Made by a program: the position numbers and the translations under genes
Part shown: positions 24,427 to 33,170 of the stretch, piece after piece
How positions within the stretch are numbered: the first letter of the stretch is position 1
Layout of the letters: the number at the start of each line of letters is the position of its first letter
From: Alphaproteobacteria bacterium
Lineage (GTDB): Bacteria; Pseudomonadota; Alphaproteobacteria; UBA8366; GCA-2717185
Reading direction: 5' to 3'
DNA: 34,891 bases
Assembly: GCA_021774435.1 (NCBI GenBank)
Contig: JAJFJB010000182.1
Span: 1 to 34,891 of the forward strand
Notes under the pieces: model-generated
Databases searched by the model: none
Seen by the model: the letters and a program-made list of their open reading frames with translations, nothing else
What the model was told of the DNA's origin: nothing

Positions 24427-25719
24427 ATGACGAATGTTGTAGTCGTTGGCTCGCAATGGGGCGACGAGGGCAAAGGCAAAATTGTTGACTGGCTTTCAGA
24501 GCGGGCGGAAGTCGTCACGCGATTTCAAGGCGGGCATAATGCCGGACATACGCTCGTTATCGATGGGAAGACGTACAAGCTGAGCCTGTTGCCTTCGGGC
24601 GTGGTTCGCAAAGGCAAGCTTTCGGTTATCGGCAATGGCGTTGTTATCGATCCCTGGGCGTTGCTCGAGGAAATCGAGCGCCTCCGGGGGGAAGGCGTAT
24701 CCCTGGAACCGGAAAACTTGGTCGTTGCCGAAAATGCGGCGCTGATTCTTCCGCTGCACAGCAATTTGGACCGGGTCCGCGAAACGGCGCGGGGCAACTC
24801 CAAAATTGGAACCACGGGCCGCGGAATTGGCCCCGCTTACGAGGACAAAGTCGGTCGTCGGGCCATTCGGGTCTGTGATCTTGCTGACCGGGAAGTCTTA
24901 GAAGACAAACTTCGGCATCTATTGTTTCACCACAATGCCATTCTGCGTGGATTGGGCGAGACAGAAATCGAAGCTGACGGCTTGCTTGCCGAATTGCTTG
25001 AGATCGCGCCACGTATTCTGCCTTATATGGGGGCGGCGTGGCGTGTCATCGACGAAGCGAGGCTGGACGGGCGGCGCATCTTATTCGAGGGCGCTCAAGG
25101 GGCGATGCTCGATATCGATCATGGCACTTATCCTTATGTGACGTCCTCCAACACGGTGGCGGGACAAGCCGCCGCAGGATCTGGTTTCGCGCTGCGCGGT
25201 CTCGGGTACGTGCTCGGGATTACAAAATCCTACACGACACGTGTCGGATCCGGACCCTTTCCCACCGAACTGGAAGACGCAACAGGCGTTTTGCTGGGTG
25301 AGAGGGGACGTGAATTTGGGACGGTCACAGGGCGCCGGCGGCGTTGCGGCTGGTTCGATGCGGTACTTGTCAGGCAGGCGATCAAGGTCGGTGGAATTGA
25401 TGGAATCGCTCTGACCAAGCTGGATGTTTTGGACGGCCTGGAAACGATCGATATCTGCACCGGCTACGATATTGGCGGCGACCGGTACGACTACCTGCCT
25501 GCTTCTATGGCAATGCAGGCGGCGGCGCAGCCAGTGTATGAAACGCTCGAAGGTTGGCAGGATAGTACGGAGGGTGCGCGTTCCTGGGCCGAACTACCGG
25601 CCACGGCGATAAAATACATTCGACGAATCGAGGAGCTTATCGATGCGCCGGTTACGCTGCTTTCAACGAGTCCGGAACGGGACGATACAATCATGGTCAA
25701 GGATCCGTTTGCAGCATAA
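24427..25719 (+). CDS. purA: Adenylosuccinate synthetase (PurA)
   Basis: GTP-dependent ligation of IMP and aspartate, the first step from IMP to AMP. The 430-residue protein has the N-terminal [20 protein letters not shown] with the catalytic Asp, [12 protein letters not shown] with the catalytic His, [55 protein letters not shown], and [13 protein letters not shown] near the aspartate/IMP site. Length and motifs are canonical. The ATG follows the hisZ stop by 4 bases, so translation is probably coupled. It is the last gene of the serC-serA-FG-GAP-hisZ-purA run; about 185 bases separate it from the pseudokinase gene. Confidence 0.97.
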   Translation: MTNVVVVGSQWGDEGKGKIVDWLSERAEVVTRFQGGHNAGHTLVIDGKTYKLSLLPSGVVRKGKLSVIGNGVVIDPWALLEEIERLRGEGVSLEPENLVVAENAALILPLHSNLDRVRETARGNSKIGTTGRGIGPAYEDKVGRRAIRVCDLADREVLEDKLRHLLFHHNAILRGLGETEIEADGLLAELLEIAPRILPYMGAAWRVIDEARLDGRRILFEGAQGAMLDIDHGTYPYVTSSNTVAGQAAAGSGFALRGLGYVLGITKSYTTRVGSGPFPTELEDATGVLLGERGREFGTVTGRRRRCGWFDAVLVRQAIKVGGIDGIALTKLDVLDGLETIDICTGYDIGGDRYDYLPASMAMQAAAQPVYETLEGWQDSTEGARSWAELPATAIKYIRRIEELIDAPVTLLSTSPERDDTIMVKDPFAA

Positions 25720-25838
25720 GACGTATAACCTGTTGAATTTAGGGTATGCATTCATCCCTCGGACGGTGAATTCAGACAAAAATACCCGCTAATTACTTCC
25801 TTGCGGCACTCTAGAAAGTTTCCGTTAACCATTTCCGG

Positions 25839-25844
25839 TATACT
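25839..25844 (+). promoter_or_regulatory. Possible -10 box before the pseudokinase gene
   Basis: TATACT is a five-of-six match to the -10 consensus, 59 bases upstream of the ATG at 25904. No good -35 box sits 16-18 bases before it, so this is weak. Confidence 0.25.
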
Positions 25845-25903
25845 GCTTTCCTTTAAGCTGTGCGCCGCCGTTGGCGTACATGTATGTCGACAGGGAAGCA
25901 GGC

Positions 25904-27907
25904 ATGGCGAACGGTGATACCGCCAAGCGAGTCAAGCTACGCGACCGGTATGAAATTGCCGTCGACGAGCCCCTGCCGAATTTCGATAATCCGCCGGCCG
26001 TTGCCTACAAGGTCCGACATGTTCGCGACGAACAACGCGATCTGATTGGCCTCATTTGCGACCCAAAAATGCCGACGCGTTTTGATTTGATCAGTGCACT
26101 CAGTCGTGTCGAGACACCGTATTTGATGAATATCCGAGATTGGGGAATCGTCGATTGGCCACCTGAAGGGCGGCGATGCCCTGTATTTATCTTCGGGCGG
26201 CCAGAGGGCACCAGGCTGATGTCTTCGCTTGAAGACACATTCGAGCCGATGCGTGAAGAGGCGATCGTCGATCTTTTCGTGAACCCTGCATATCAGGTCT
26301 TGCGGGAGCTGCGCGAGCACGACATTACGCATCGTGCAATTCGACCGACAAATATTTACACTGGCGGTTCGGAAAATGGCCGGTTCACGCTTGGCGAGTG
26401 TGCATCCGCCGCGCCCGCAATAGCCCAACCGTTTGTCTACGAGCCAATAGAATCCTGCCTCTGCATGCCCGCGGGCCGTGGCTTGGGAACGCCGTCGGAC
26501 GACCTTTATTCGCTTGGTGTCACAATCCTGGCGATGATGATCGGCGCGAGCCCGTGTCAAGGCATGAGCGACCAAGAAGTTCTCGAAGCAAAGCTAACCA
26601 AAGGATCGTACGGTGCCCTAACGCATCAGACACGGATCTCCTTGACGGTGATGGAAGCGCTTCGCGGGTTGCTCAATGACGATCCCATGGAACGCTGGAC
26701 GACCGATGATTTGGGTATGTGGGCAAACGGACGGCGCGGAAGCCCGATTCAGCAATCAATGGAATCGCGAGCATCGCGCTCATTCTCCTTTATGAACAAA
26801 GATCACTATACTTGCCGGGAATTGGCACACACGATGTCGACCAACTGGGATATGTCGGTCACGATTATCCGCGATGGCACGGTCGACACTTGGCTACGCC
26901 GGGCACTTGGCGACGACGCTAAAGTTAATGCGATGAACGACGCGAAGTCGGTTGCCGGCGAGATGGATACCGACGATAACGTCGTAGCGCGATCCTGCAT
27001 CGCCCTTGACCCTGCGGGGCCAATAAGATTTCGTGATTTTCGCGCCATTCCCGACGGTTTCCCGAATGTGCTCGCGATGCACAGCGAAAGCAGCGGGACG
27101 CGAAACGAATTCGCGCAATTAATGCAGTATAACTTGATGGGCTTTTGGGATGAGTCTCAGCCGCGTCCGCGCGTCGATTTGGTCGGGCTCTTTCGTGATT
27201 TGCGCCGTGCCAGAGAGGTAATGGGCCGCACGAACATCGGCGATGGAATAGAACGGGTCATTTACGACCTTAATCCGCACATACCCTGTAAATCCCCGCT
27301 TGTCGAAGCATATTATGTTATTGAGATGGATCAACTCCTGCCGTCTATGGAAGTCATGGCCACAGACGAACCTGACACACGGCACCTTGTTGATAGGCAC
27401 TTGGCGGCGTTTATTGCCACTCATTTTACCAGCCATCGCGGCAATGAGTTGCGGGATTTGGATAATCAGGCGGATCCGTATTTGCCTGTGCTCGCTTCCG
27501 TTCGATTGTTGTCAAACGTCCAGGAAAAAAGTCGCCGAGTGATACCCTATCCAAAACTGGCAAATCTTGCCGCTTCGGTACTGGAGCCGACAATTAAGCG
27601 CTTCCACAATCGCCAGACTCGAAAACGTATCATCAAGGCGATGAACGAGGCTGCAGAATCTGGGCGCCTGATGGAGGTATTGGCCGCCGTCGACAATGTC
27701 GATGTCTTGAATAACGACGAGCAACATTTCCATGCCGCGATGCAGGAATATGGGGAGGCGACCAGGCGCCTGACGCAGCTTGAAAACGACAAGTTGAACA
27801 GAGCCGCCATCGCAAATGATCTTGGTGCGCAAGTATCGTCTTTTGTTTCTGGCCTCCTGACGACGATTGCCTTCATTGGCATATTCGCGGCGTCATTCTT
27901 GTTCTAG
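25904..27907 (+). CDS. Tail-anchored protein kinase-like protein lacking catalytic residues (pseudokinase)
   Basis: A 667-residue protein. Residues about 12-270 follow a Ser/Thr kinase fold: RYEIAVDEPLPNF lead-in, a catalytic-loop-like HDITHRAIRPTNIYTGG at 139-155, and SDDLYSLGVTILAMMIG with the structural helix-F Asp at 199 or 200. The three residues needed for catalysis appear missing: the VAIK lysine position reads GLIC (49-52), HRD is H143-R144-A145, and the DFG site reads LGE (163-165). Residues about 270-610 resemble nothing I know. A Glu/Arg-rich probable coiled coil (about 615-643) leads to one C-terminal membrane helix (644-667), so most of the protein faces the cytoplasm. The start at 25904 has AGGGA 7 bases upstream, better than TTG 25871 or ATG 25880. 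It forms a pair with the membrane protein 7 bases downstream. Confidence 0.8.
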   Translation: MANGDTAKRVKLRDRYEIAVDEPLPNFDNPPAVAYKVRHVRDEQRDLIGLICDPKMPTRFDLISALSRVETPYLMNIRDWGIVDWPPEGRRCPVFIFGRPEGTRLMSSLEDTFEPMREEAIVDLFVNPAYQVLRELREHDITHRAIRPTNIYTGGSENGRFTLGECASAAPAIAQPFVYEPIESCLCMPAGRGLGTPSDDLYSLGVTILAMMIGASPCQGMSDQEVLEAKLTKGSYGALTHQTRISLTVMEALRGLLNDDPMERWTTDDLGMWANGRRGSPIQQSMESRASRSFSFMNKDHYTCRELAHTMSTNWDMSVTIIRDGTVDTWLRRALGDDAKVNAMNDAKSVAGEMDTDDNVVARSCIALDPAGPIRFRDFRAIPDGFPNVLAMHSESSGTRNEFAQLMQYNLMGFWDESQPRPRVDLVGLFRDLRRAREVMGRTNIGDGIERVIYDLNPHIPCKSPLVEAYYVIEMDQLLPSMEVMATDEPDTRHLVDRHLAAFIATHFTSHRGNELRDLDNQADPYLPVLASVRLLSNVQEKSRRVIPYPKLANLAASVLEPTIKRFHNRQTRKRIIKAMNEAAESGRLMEVLAAVDNVDVLNNDEQHFHAAMQEYGEATRRLTQLENDKLNRAAIANDLGAQVSSFVSGLLTTIAFIGIFAASFLF

Positions 27908-27914
27908 GGTGGAT

Positions 27915-28472
27915 ATGGCGAAAAGTCCGGCGAATAAAAAAGAAGGAAAGAAGGGGTCGGCGGGCGGCCTGCTTGCATGGTTGCTTGCACTGATATTTGG
28001 CGTCTTTGCGCTGCCGACGTTGTTACTCCTACTCGTCGGAATGGCGCCGACGTTAGTTGCCTATTTCATTATGGACCGACATCCTGCGAAGTACATCACG
28101 CGAGCGGTAGGATATTTAAACTTCAGCGGTTGCCTGCCCTATGCAATCGACCTATGGCGCGGCGGAGGCGGGCTATGGGATTTCGAGAATCTATTGCTGG
28201 TCGTTAGCAACCCGTTTTCTTTATTGGTGATGTACAGCGCGGCTGCAGTAGGGTGGGCAATACTGTTCGCCGCGCCTCCGGTTGTCGCTTCTTATTTAGC
28301 GGTAACGTCGGAAATGAAGGAAAAGAACCTTAAGGCCCGTCAAAAGGAACTCATCGACAACTGGGGACGAAACGTTCGCCTTGGATCAATGGGGGCTGCA
28401 ATTGACGATGACGACGACGAACCAATGGATCAGGAAGAGGATCAAGCCACGCAGGCTGCTCCCTCTTCCTGA
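27915..28472 (+). CDS. Small membrane protein paired with the pseudokinase
   Basis: A 185-residue protein of no recognised family. It has a Lys-rich N terminus (NKKEGKKG), a hydrophobic hairpin at 19-53, a short loop, a second hydrophobic region at 93-130 (SLLVMYSAAAVGWAILFAAP), a basic stretch after the last helix (EMKEKNLKARQKEL), and a very acidic tail (AIDDDDDEPMDQEEDQ). This suggests three or four membrane helices with charged cytoplasmic ends. The ATG at 27915 follows the pseudokinase stop by 7 bases with AGGGTGG upstream, so the two are almost certainly one operon. An interaction between them is inferred from position and shared membrane location only. It converges with rpoH across 31 bases. 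Confidence 0.8.
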   Translation: MAKSPANKKEGKKGSAGGLLAWLLALIFGVFALPTLLLLLVGMAPTLVAYFIMDRHPAKYITRAVGYLNFSGCLPYAIDLWRGGGGLWDFENLLLVVSNPFSLLVMYSAAAVGWAILFAAPPVVASYLAVTSEMKEKNLKARQKELIDNWGRNVRLGSMGAAIDDDDDEPMDQEEDQATQAAPSS

Positions 28473-28503
28473 CCAGAATTAATTCTTTTCGAAGTATTTA
28501 AAA

Positions 28504-29391
28504 CTAAGCAGTTTCGGCGAGACGCTTTTCGACAGCGGCATTGCGAATTGCCTTCTGCAGCTTTTCGAATGCTCTCACTTCGATTTGTCGTACTCGTTCG
28601 CGGCTGATCCCATAGACTTGGCTCAAATCTTCAAGTGTTGTCGGATCATCCTTGAGGCGACGTTCCGTAAGGATATGCCGTTCACGATCTTTCAACGTCC
28701 CCATGGCGTCCTGAAGCAGCGCGCGCCTTTTGCCCAACTCTTCGTTTTCCGCGATGACGACTTCCTGGTTTTCGGACTCATCGACCAACCAATCCATCCA
28801 TTCGCCGTCATTGTCCGCCCGAAGCGGTGCATTGAGCGAATGATCACCACCGGCGAGCCTGCGGTTCATGGAAACGACGTCATGCTCCGGAACACTTAAT
28901 TCTTCGGCAATTTTGGTAACGGTTTCCGGGGGTAGGTCGCCGTCGTTGATGGCCTGCAGCCGTCCCTTGAGTTTGCGAAGATTAAAAAATAGCTTTTTTT
29001 GCGCCGCCGTCGTGCCGATTTTAACCAGCGACCAGGAATGTAGAATGTATTCCTGGATCGACGCGCGTATCCACCACATGGCGTAAGTCGCGAGACGGAA
29101 GCCACGTTCTGGATCGAAGCGCTTCACCGCCTGCATGAGGCCGACATTGCCTTCTGAAATAAGTTCGTTCAAAGGAAGGCCGTAGCCCCGGTAACCCATT
29201 GCGATCTTGGCAACAAGCCGGAGGTGGCTCGTCACCATCTTATGGGCAGCCTGAACGTCTTCGTGCTCGCTGAACGAACGCGCAAGAACGTATTCCTCGT
29301 TCGCCGTTAGCATGGGAAACGACCGGATTTCATTCAGATATCGCTGGAGGTTACCCTCCGGGCTGATAGTGAGGCTGGGAAGTGTACTCAT
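28504..29391 (-). CDS. rpoH: RNA polymerase heat-shock sigma factor RpoH (sigma-32)
   Basis: Directs transcription of heat-shock chaperones and proteases. The 295-residue protein has region 1.2 (LQRYLNEIRSFPMLTANEE), region 2 (LPLNELISEGNVGLMQAVKR and FRLATYAMWWIRASIQEYIL), the RpoH box (QKKLFFNLRKLK) that distinguishes sigma-32 from other group members, and a region 4 helix-turn-helix (TLEDLSQVYGISRERVRQIE). The start ATG has CAGGAG about 10 bases upstream. It lies 146 bases downstream of rluD on the same strand, an arrangement I recall as common in alphaproteobacteria. Expression may be from rluD read-through and from a promoter in the gap. Confidence 0.96.
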   Translation of the reverse strand: MSTLPSLTISPEGNLQRYLNEIRSFPMLTANEEYVLARSFSEHEDVQAAHKMVTSHLRLVAKIAMGYRGYGLPLNELISEGNVGLMQAVKRFDPERGFRLATYAMWWIRASIQEYILHSWSLVKIGTTAAQKKLFFNLRKLKGRLQAINDGDLPPETVTKIAEELSVPEHDVVSMNRRLAGGDHSLNAPLRADNDGEWMDWLVDESENQEVVIAENEELGKRRALLQDAMGTLKDRERHILTERRLKDDPTTLEDLSQVYGISRERVRQIEVRAFEKLQKAIRNAAVEKRLAETA

Positions 29392-29465
29392 TTCAGCGGT
29401 ACTCCTGGTTCATATGCCCGAATGTCTTATTTTCTGCATATGATTAGTAAATTTACATTATGTCC

Positions 29466-29493
29466 TATTTAAGGCCTATGGGCTCAAATTCAA
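29466..29493 (-). promoter_or_regulatory. Candidate sigma-70 promoter for rpoH
   Basis: On the minus strand: TTGAAT (29488-29493), a 16-base spacer, and TAAATA (29466-29471). The region between rluD and rpoH is markedly AT-rich compared with the rest of the window. Transcription would start about 68 bases before the rpoH ATG. Confidence 0.35.
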
Positions 29494-29537
29494 GGTTTAC
29501 CACTAATTTAATGTAGTTTTATTTGCAGGTATTTTGA

Positions 29538-30500
29538 TCATAAATTCTCTATTAACAAATTGATATCATTAGGTAAGTCGCTTTCAATCCGAATTCTCTC
29601 CCCGGAAGCTGGATGTTCAAACCCGATCACGCTCGCGTGTAAGGCTTGCCGCCCAAAGTTTTTAACGAATTTCGCAGCTTCTGGTGTCAGGCGGTCACGC
29701 CGTGCTGTGCTCGCACGACCGTAAATTGGGTCGCCGATAAGGGGATGCCCAAAATGTGTGCAATGCACGCGAATTTGATGTGTGCGGCCGGTAGCGAGCT
29801 CACATTCGATGAAGGCTGCATGGAGACCGAATTGCCGAACAACACGATACCGTGTCAAAGCTGATTTGCCGCGCGGGTCAGGAACAACAGCCATCTTTTT
29901 CCGGTTGCGCGGATTCCGCCCGATATTTCCCTCGAAAATTCCATTCGATGAAGAGGGAACACCCCAGACCACTGCGCTATAAACCCGGTCAACCGTATGT
30001 TTTTCGAATTGAGCGGCGAGAGCTGTGTGCGCGGCGTCGTTTTTCGCGACGACCAACAGCCCGCTCGTATCCTTATCGATCCGGTGTACGATGCCAGGCC
30101 GGCGAACGCCGCCGATTCCGGATAGACTATTTCCACAATGCGCCAGCAATGCATTTACGAGTGTTCCGTCATGGTGCCCGGGAGCGGGATGCACGACCAG
30201 TCCCGCCGGCTTGTCCAGGACAACGACATCGTCGTCTTCAAAGCGAATATCGAGTGGTATCCGTTCCGGCTTGATGTGCGTGGATCGGGGTTCCGGGATG
30301 GTCGCTTGAATCGGTATACCTGGTTTGACCCTGTAAGATGGGTCCGTTATCGTCTCGCCGCCGGCGTTGACGGCACCGTCTTCAATCAGCGTTTTCGCCC
30401 GTGTACGTGAGAGCGTGGGGAATGCCAAGGCAATCAGGCGGTCAAGCCTGTCGCCGGCTTCGTCTTCGGAAACGGTGTGCGTCAAGACCTCTTCATTCAT
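29538..30500 (-). CDS. rluD: RluA-family 23S rRNA pseudouridine synthase, RluD-like
   Basis: Converts uridines to pseudouridine in helix 69 of 23S rRNA if it is a true RluD. The 320-residue protein has an N-terminal S4 RNA-binding domain (GDRLDRLIALAFPTLSRTRA, LIEDGAVNAGG) and the synthase domain with VVLDKPAGLVVHPAPGH, the catalytic motif IVHRIDKDTSGLLVVAKN (Asp) and ATGRTHQIRVHCTHFGHPLI. S4 plus synthase at this length is typical of RluD rather than RluA. It precedes rpoH on the same strand and is divergent from the small membrane protein gene, with 47 bases between their starts. Confidence 0.93.
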   Translation of the reverse strand: MNEEVLTHTVSEDEAGDRLDRLIALAFPTLSRTRAKTLIEDGAVNAGGETITDPSYRVKPGIPIQATIPEPRSTHIKPERIPLDIRFEDDDVVVLDKPAGLVVHPAPGHHDGTLVNALLAHCGNSLSGIGGVRRPGIVHRIDKDTSGLLVVAKNDAAHTALAAQFEKHTVDRVYSAVVWGVPSSSNGIFEGNIGRNPRNRKKMAVVPDPRGKSALTRYRVVRQFGLHAAFIECELATGRTHQIRVHCTHFGHPLIGDPIYGRASTARRDRLTPEAAKFVKNFGRQALHASVIGFEHPASGERIRIESDLPNDINLLIENL

Positions 30501-30547
30501 CGTTTGAATTCGCTGGCTTTTGGGAACGTTGGGACGGAAGTCATACC

Positions 30548-30853
30548 ATGCAGGCGCTCAAGGCCCTTGTTATTTTCATGGGGGTACTCATTCTCGCGGG
30601 ACTGGGTTTACTGGTTTACGGGCTCATGACCAGAATTGGTGGTGAGCAAGACGAAACCAGGGTCACCGCCGCTCAGCCCTTTGGCAAAGCGGAGTATACT
30701 ATGCCGGCCGGTGCCAATATTGCCGGTATTTCGATCGATAATGGCCGTGCGATCGTCGATATACGAAAATCGGATGGTGGCGCGGAGTTACGCGTTTTCG
30801 ATCTTTCGACCGGGAGGCCAAGTGGAACAATCAGGCTGAAGGCAGTGCCATGA
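30548..30853 (+). CDS. Single-span membrane protein, DUF6476-like
   Basis: A 101-residue protein: N-terminal membrane helix (MQALKALVIFMGVLILAGLG onward, residues about 5-30), then a periplasmic or cytoplasmic domain with ISIDNGRAIVDI and LRVFDLSTGRPSGTIRL. The size and the AL..LVI.MGVLI.AG.G start resemble small DUF6476 proteins of alphaproteobacteria; this is from memory. Function unknown. The ATG at 30548 has GGGACGGAAG upstream; an open frame from 30401 is longer but lacks support and would overlap rluD. Its stop overlaps the ltaE start as ATGA, so translation of the two is probably coupled. Confidence 0.75.
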   Translation: MQALKALVIFMGVLILAGLGLLVYGLMTRIGGEQDETRVTAAQPFGKAEYTMPAGANIAGISIDNGRAIVDIRKSDGGAELRVFDLSTGRPSGTIRLKAVP

Positions 30854-31899
30854 CGGGGTGGAATTTCTGCAGTGATAATGCCGCGGGTGCGTCGCCGGAA
30901 ATACTGGAAGCACTGACGCGAGCAGGCGGTGGGTCGGTCATGCCCTACGGCGCCGATCCCTTGACCGCGAAAGTCGAGCAACGGCTCCGCGATGTTTTCG
31001 AAACTGATTTGACAGCGTATCTCGTCGCCACGGGAACGGCTGCGAATTCGCTTGCCCTTTCGTCGATGTGTCCGCCATACGGCGCGGTGTACTGCCATCC
31101 CGAAAGTCATATCAATTTGGATGAATGCGGTGCGCCGGAATTCTACACAGGTGGTGCGAAACTGGTTACCTTGGATGGTGCCGATGGAAAGTTGCAGTTG
31201 GCGGCTCTGGAACAGGCGCTGGCCGCGGGTTGGGCGGGAGTCGAACATCATTCTCAACCAGCGGCGGTCAGTCTGACACAGGCGAGCGAAGCCGGCACCG
31301 TTTACCAACCCGGCGATATTGCCGCGATCTCAGAAATTTGCCGAGCACACGGGCTTGGTTTGCATGTGGATGGCGCCCGGTTCGCGAACGCACTTGTCAC
31401 GCTGGGTTGCACGCCGGCAGCGGCGAGCTGGCGCGCCGGTGTTGACGCGTTGTCATTTGGCGCGACGAAGAATGGCGCGTTGGCGGTGGAAGCGGTCATA
31501 TTTTTCCGACCGGGTTTGACGGACGGTTTTCGGTTCCGCCGGAAACGGGCGGGCCATTTATTTTCGAAAATGCGATTTCTCTCAGCGCAGCTGGATGCCT
31601 ATCTCGAAGGCGATTTGTGGCTTAACAATGCGCGGCACTCTAATGCGATGGCAACGCGTTTGGCGGACGGGCTATCGCAGATCGATGGCGTTTCTTTTCT
31701 CCACAAAGTCGAAGCGAATGAACTGTTCGTCAATCTGCCAGCAGCCGTGCGCGAAGGTTTAGAAGCCGACGGTTATAAATTTTATGCCTGGGCCGTGGGG
31801 GGACCGGACTGTGTCCGCTTGGTGACTGCGTTCGATACGGATGCCGAGGCCATAAATGGCTTTATCGATAGCGCGCGCCGGCATGCAGCGGCGGCGTAA
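30850..31899 (+). CDS. ltaE: Low-specificity L-threonine aldolase
   Basis: PLP enzyme that cleaves L-threonine or L-allo-threonine to glycine and acetaldehyde. The 349-residue protein has the N-terminal NFCSDNAAGASPEILEAL, MPYGADPLTAKVEQRL, the AYLVATGTAANSLALSSM phosphate-binding block, CHPESHINLDECGAPEFYTG, LGLHVDGARFANALV with the PLP-binding Asp, and SFGATKNGALAVEAVIFF with the Schiff-base Lys. Length is normal. Serine hydroxymethyltransferase and beta-eliminating lyases share the fold, but the 'FCSDN..G' and 'HVDGARFANA' blocks fit threonine aldolase. It overlaps the upstream membrane-protein gene by 4 bases and converges with another small membrane protein gene across 26 bases. Confidence 0.92.
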   Translation: MTGWNFCSDNAAGASPEILEALTRAGGGSVMPYGADPLTAKVEQRLRDVFETDLTAYLVATGTAANSLALSSMCPPYGAVYCHPESHINLDECGAPEFYTGGAKLVTLDGADGKLQLAALEQALAAGWAGVEHHSQPAAVSLTQASEAGTVYQPGDIAAISEICRAHGLGLHVDGARFANALVTLGCTPAAASWRAGVDALSFGATKNGALAVEAVIFFRPGLTDGFRFRRKRAGHLFSKMRFLSAQLDAYLEGDLWLNNARHSNAMATRLADGLSQIDGVSFLHKVEANELFVNLPAAVREGLEADGYKFYAWAVGGPDCVRLVTAFDTDAEAINGFIDSARRHAAAA

Positions 31900-31925
31900 G
31901 GCCTTTAGACTGGCAAAACCGCTGT

Positions 31926-32324
31926 TTATGCTTCGCTGTCGCGCTTGTTGTCGTCCAGTTTTTCCTGAACGAAACTGCGAATTTCGGGCAAATCCTGACG
32001 GCTGAGTTCGCGCTGTTTCTGGAGTGTTTCGATAAGCGCGTCCGGCAAAGCGACTTTGGCACCGCTTCCGGACACTGGCGTTATAGCAGACTTCGGTTTC
32101 TCGAGTCGCGCGATCACGATGGTCACAAAATAGGCCGCGCCGCAAACCAGCAGGGTCGTATAAAATACCGTCGTGTTGGGAGACATCCACAGCGCGAGCG
32201 GTGTTGCAACCATGGTCAGGCCCGCCACTGTCATTGCGATGTCCTTACCCAAAGCGATATTCCCTCTTTTGGTCCTGCTGAGCATTAGCTCATAGACGCT
32301 TGGAAACCACCTTAAGTGGCCCAT
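31926..32324 (-). CDS. Hypothetical membrane protein
   Basis: A 132-residue protein of no recognised family. It starts with a basic/aromatic segment (MGHLRWFPSVYELMLSRTKR), then two hydrophobic helices (about 30-48 and 53-72: MTVAGLTMVATPLALWM and FYTTLLVCGAAYFVTIVIA), and ends with a charged, probably helical tail (TLQKQRELSRQDLPEIRSFV). The start ATG has AGGAA 9 bases upstream. The gene is alone between ltaE and tRNA-Glu. Nothing in the sequence points to a function. Confidence 0.7.
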   Translation of the reverse strand: MGHLRWFPSVYELMLSRTKRGNIALGKDIAMTVAGLTMVATPLALWMSPNTTVFYTTLLVCGAAYFVTIVIARLEKPKSAITPVSGSGAKVALPDALIETLQKQRELSRQDLPEIRSFVQEKLDDNKRDSEA

Positions 32325-32460
32325 GATACGCTATTCCTAGCGCACCTCCGCGCAACAACGAAAGAGATTTTGAAACCTAACCACATGAGTTCAATGCCTG
32401 GCCATTATCGGGCGTGCCGCAAGAACAACCGTTCCTTCGTTTGATTTATCGCCAAACAGG

Positions 32461-32489
32461 TTGATTGCCGCGCGCGATACCTGCTAGAA
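32461..32489 (+). promoter_or_regulatory. Candidate promoter for tRNA-Glu
   Basis: TTGATT (32461-32466), a 17-base spacer, and CTAGAA (32484-32489). The -10 resembles the CTAGAT-like boxes of alphaproteobacterial stable-RNA promoters. It leaves 15 bases before the mature 5' end of the tRNA. Confidence 0.5.
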
Positions 32490-32504
32490 GCCCTCCGTGG
32501 CCAC

Positions 32505-32580
32505 GTCCCCTTCGTCTAGTGGCCTAGGACGCTGGCCTCTCACGCCGGAAACAGGGGTTCGACTCCCCTAGGGGACGCCA
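32505..32580 (+). tRNA. tRNA-Glu (anticodon CTC)
   Basis: A 76-base cloverleaf with a 7-base acceptor stem GTCCCCT / AGGGGAC, discriminator G and encoded CCA at 32578-32580. The anticodon stem CTGGC/GCCGG (with one G-T pair) encloses loop CTCTCAC with anticodon CTC at 32539-32541. The T arm is CAGGGGTTCGACTCCCCT. The overall sequence is close to the E. coli tRNA-Glu, except that the anticodon reads GAG codons only. No integrase or repeated 3' end is seen nearby, so there is no sign of an integration site. Confidence 0.97.
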
Positions 32581-32660
32581 CTTACTGCCGATACGGTGGT
32601 TTAAGTCCAAAGCCTAGCTGAAAATAAAAAATTGCTCGTGGGCTCTTGTGAGGGAAAGCA

Positions 32661-33170
32661 ATGCGGCGGTTTCTGATAGCATTGATTGCAATTGGCATCA
32701 TAGCCATCGTTGGGCTGGCGCTGACGCAGAAAAATCAGGATATCAATACCGGTCTTATTATCGACGCGCCCGTGGCTATGGTCTGGCAGGTGCTTGGCGA
32801 CACCAAGAGTTACCCGGAATGGAATCCGTTTATTGTTCGGCTCACCGGTGATATCCGGCCCGGTGGCAAGATCACGGTGTCGCTAGATATCCCAGGTCAT
32901 GAGACCTCCGAGTATGACGCGACCGTTCGCGGATTTATCGCGGATCACGAAATTCGCTGGGAGCACGATTTGCCCATACCGAAGCTATTCGCCGGCAAGC
33001 ACAAACTGATCATCGATCCGGCGGAGGGAGGGCGCACTCGTTTGCGCCATGAGGAAGAATTTAGAGGGTTATTGGTCGGGCCTTTGACCGCGGATTATCT
33101 CGACCAAAAGCGCCTAGGGTTTGAAAAGATGAACCAGGCTTTGAAAAAGCGCGTCGAGAGCCGGCGTTAA
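32661..33170 (+). CDS. Membrane-anchored SRPBCC (START-like) family protein
   Basis: A 169-residue protein with an N-terminal hydrophobic anchor or signal (MRRFLIALIAIGIIAIVGLA). A polyketide cyclase/START-like domain follows: INTGLIIDAPVAMVWQVLGD, SYPEWNPFIVRLTGDIRPGG, IRWEHDLPIPKLFAGKHKL and RTRLRHEEEFRGLLVGPL. The 'DAPVAMVWQVLGDTKSYPEWNPF' type of opening is typical for this superfamily, which binds lipids or hydrophobic ligands; the ligand is unknown. AGGGAAAG lies just upstream of the ATG. It may be co-transcribed with the Lin0512 genes 82 bases further on, but there is no functional link I can support. Confidence 0.85.
   Translation: MRRFLIALIAIGIIAIVGLALTQKNQDINTGLIIDAPVAMVWQVLGDTKSYPEWNPFIVRLTGDIRPGGKITVSLDIPGHETSEYDATVRGFIADHEIRWEHDLPIPKLFAGKHKLIIDPAEGGRTRLRHEEEFRGLLVGPLTADYLDQKRLGFEKMNQALKKRVESRR

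Noticed and set aside
25742..25790. GGGTAT...ATACCC arms between purA and the pseudokinase gene as a terminator
   Set aside because: The arms are only 6 bases and enclose more than 30 bases, with no T-run; too weak to report as a feature.
29480..29500. Sigma-32-like CTTGAA and CCCATA boxes upstream of rpoH
   Set aside because: Both half-sites are present on the minus strand but only 6 bases apart, far from the 13-17 needed.
32505..32580. tRNA-Glu as an integration (att) site
   Set aside because: No integrase, no repeat of the tRNA 3' end, and ordinary chromosomal genes on both sides.
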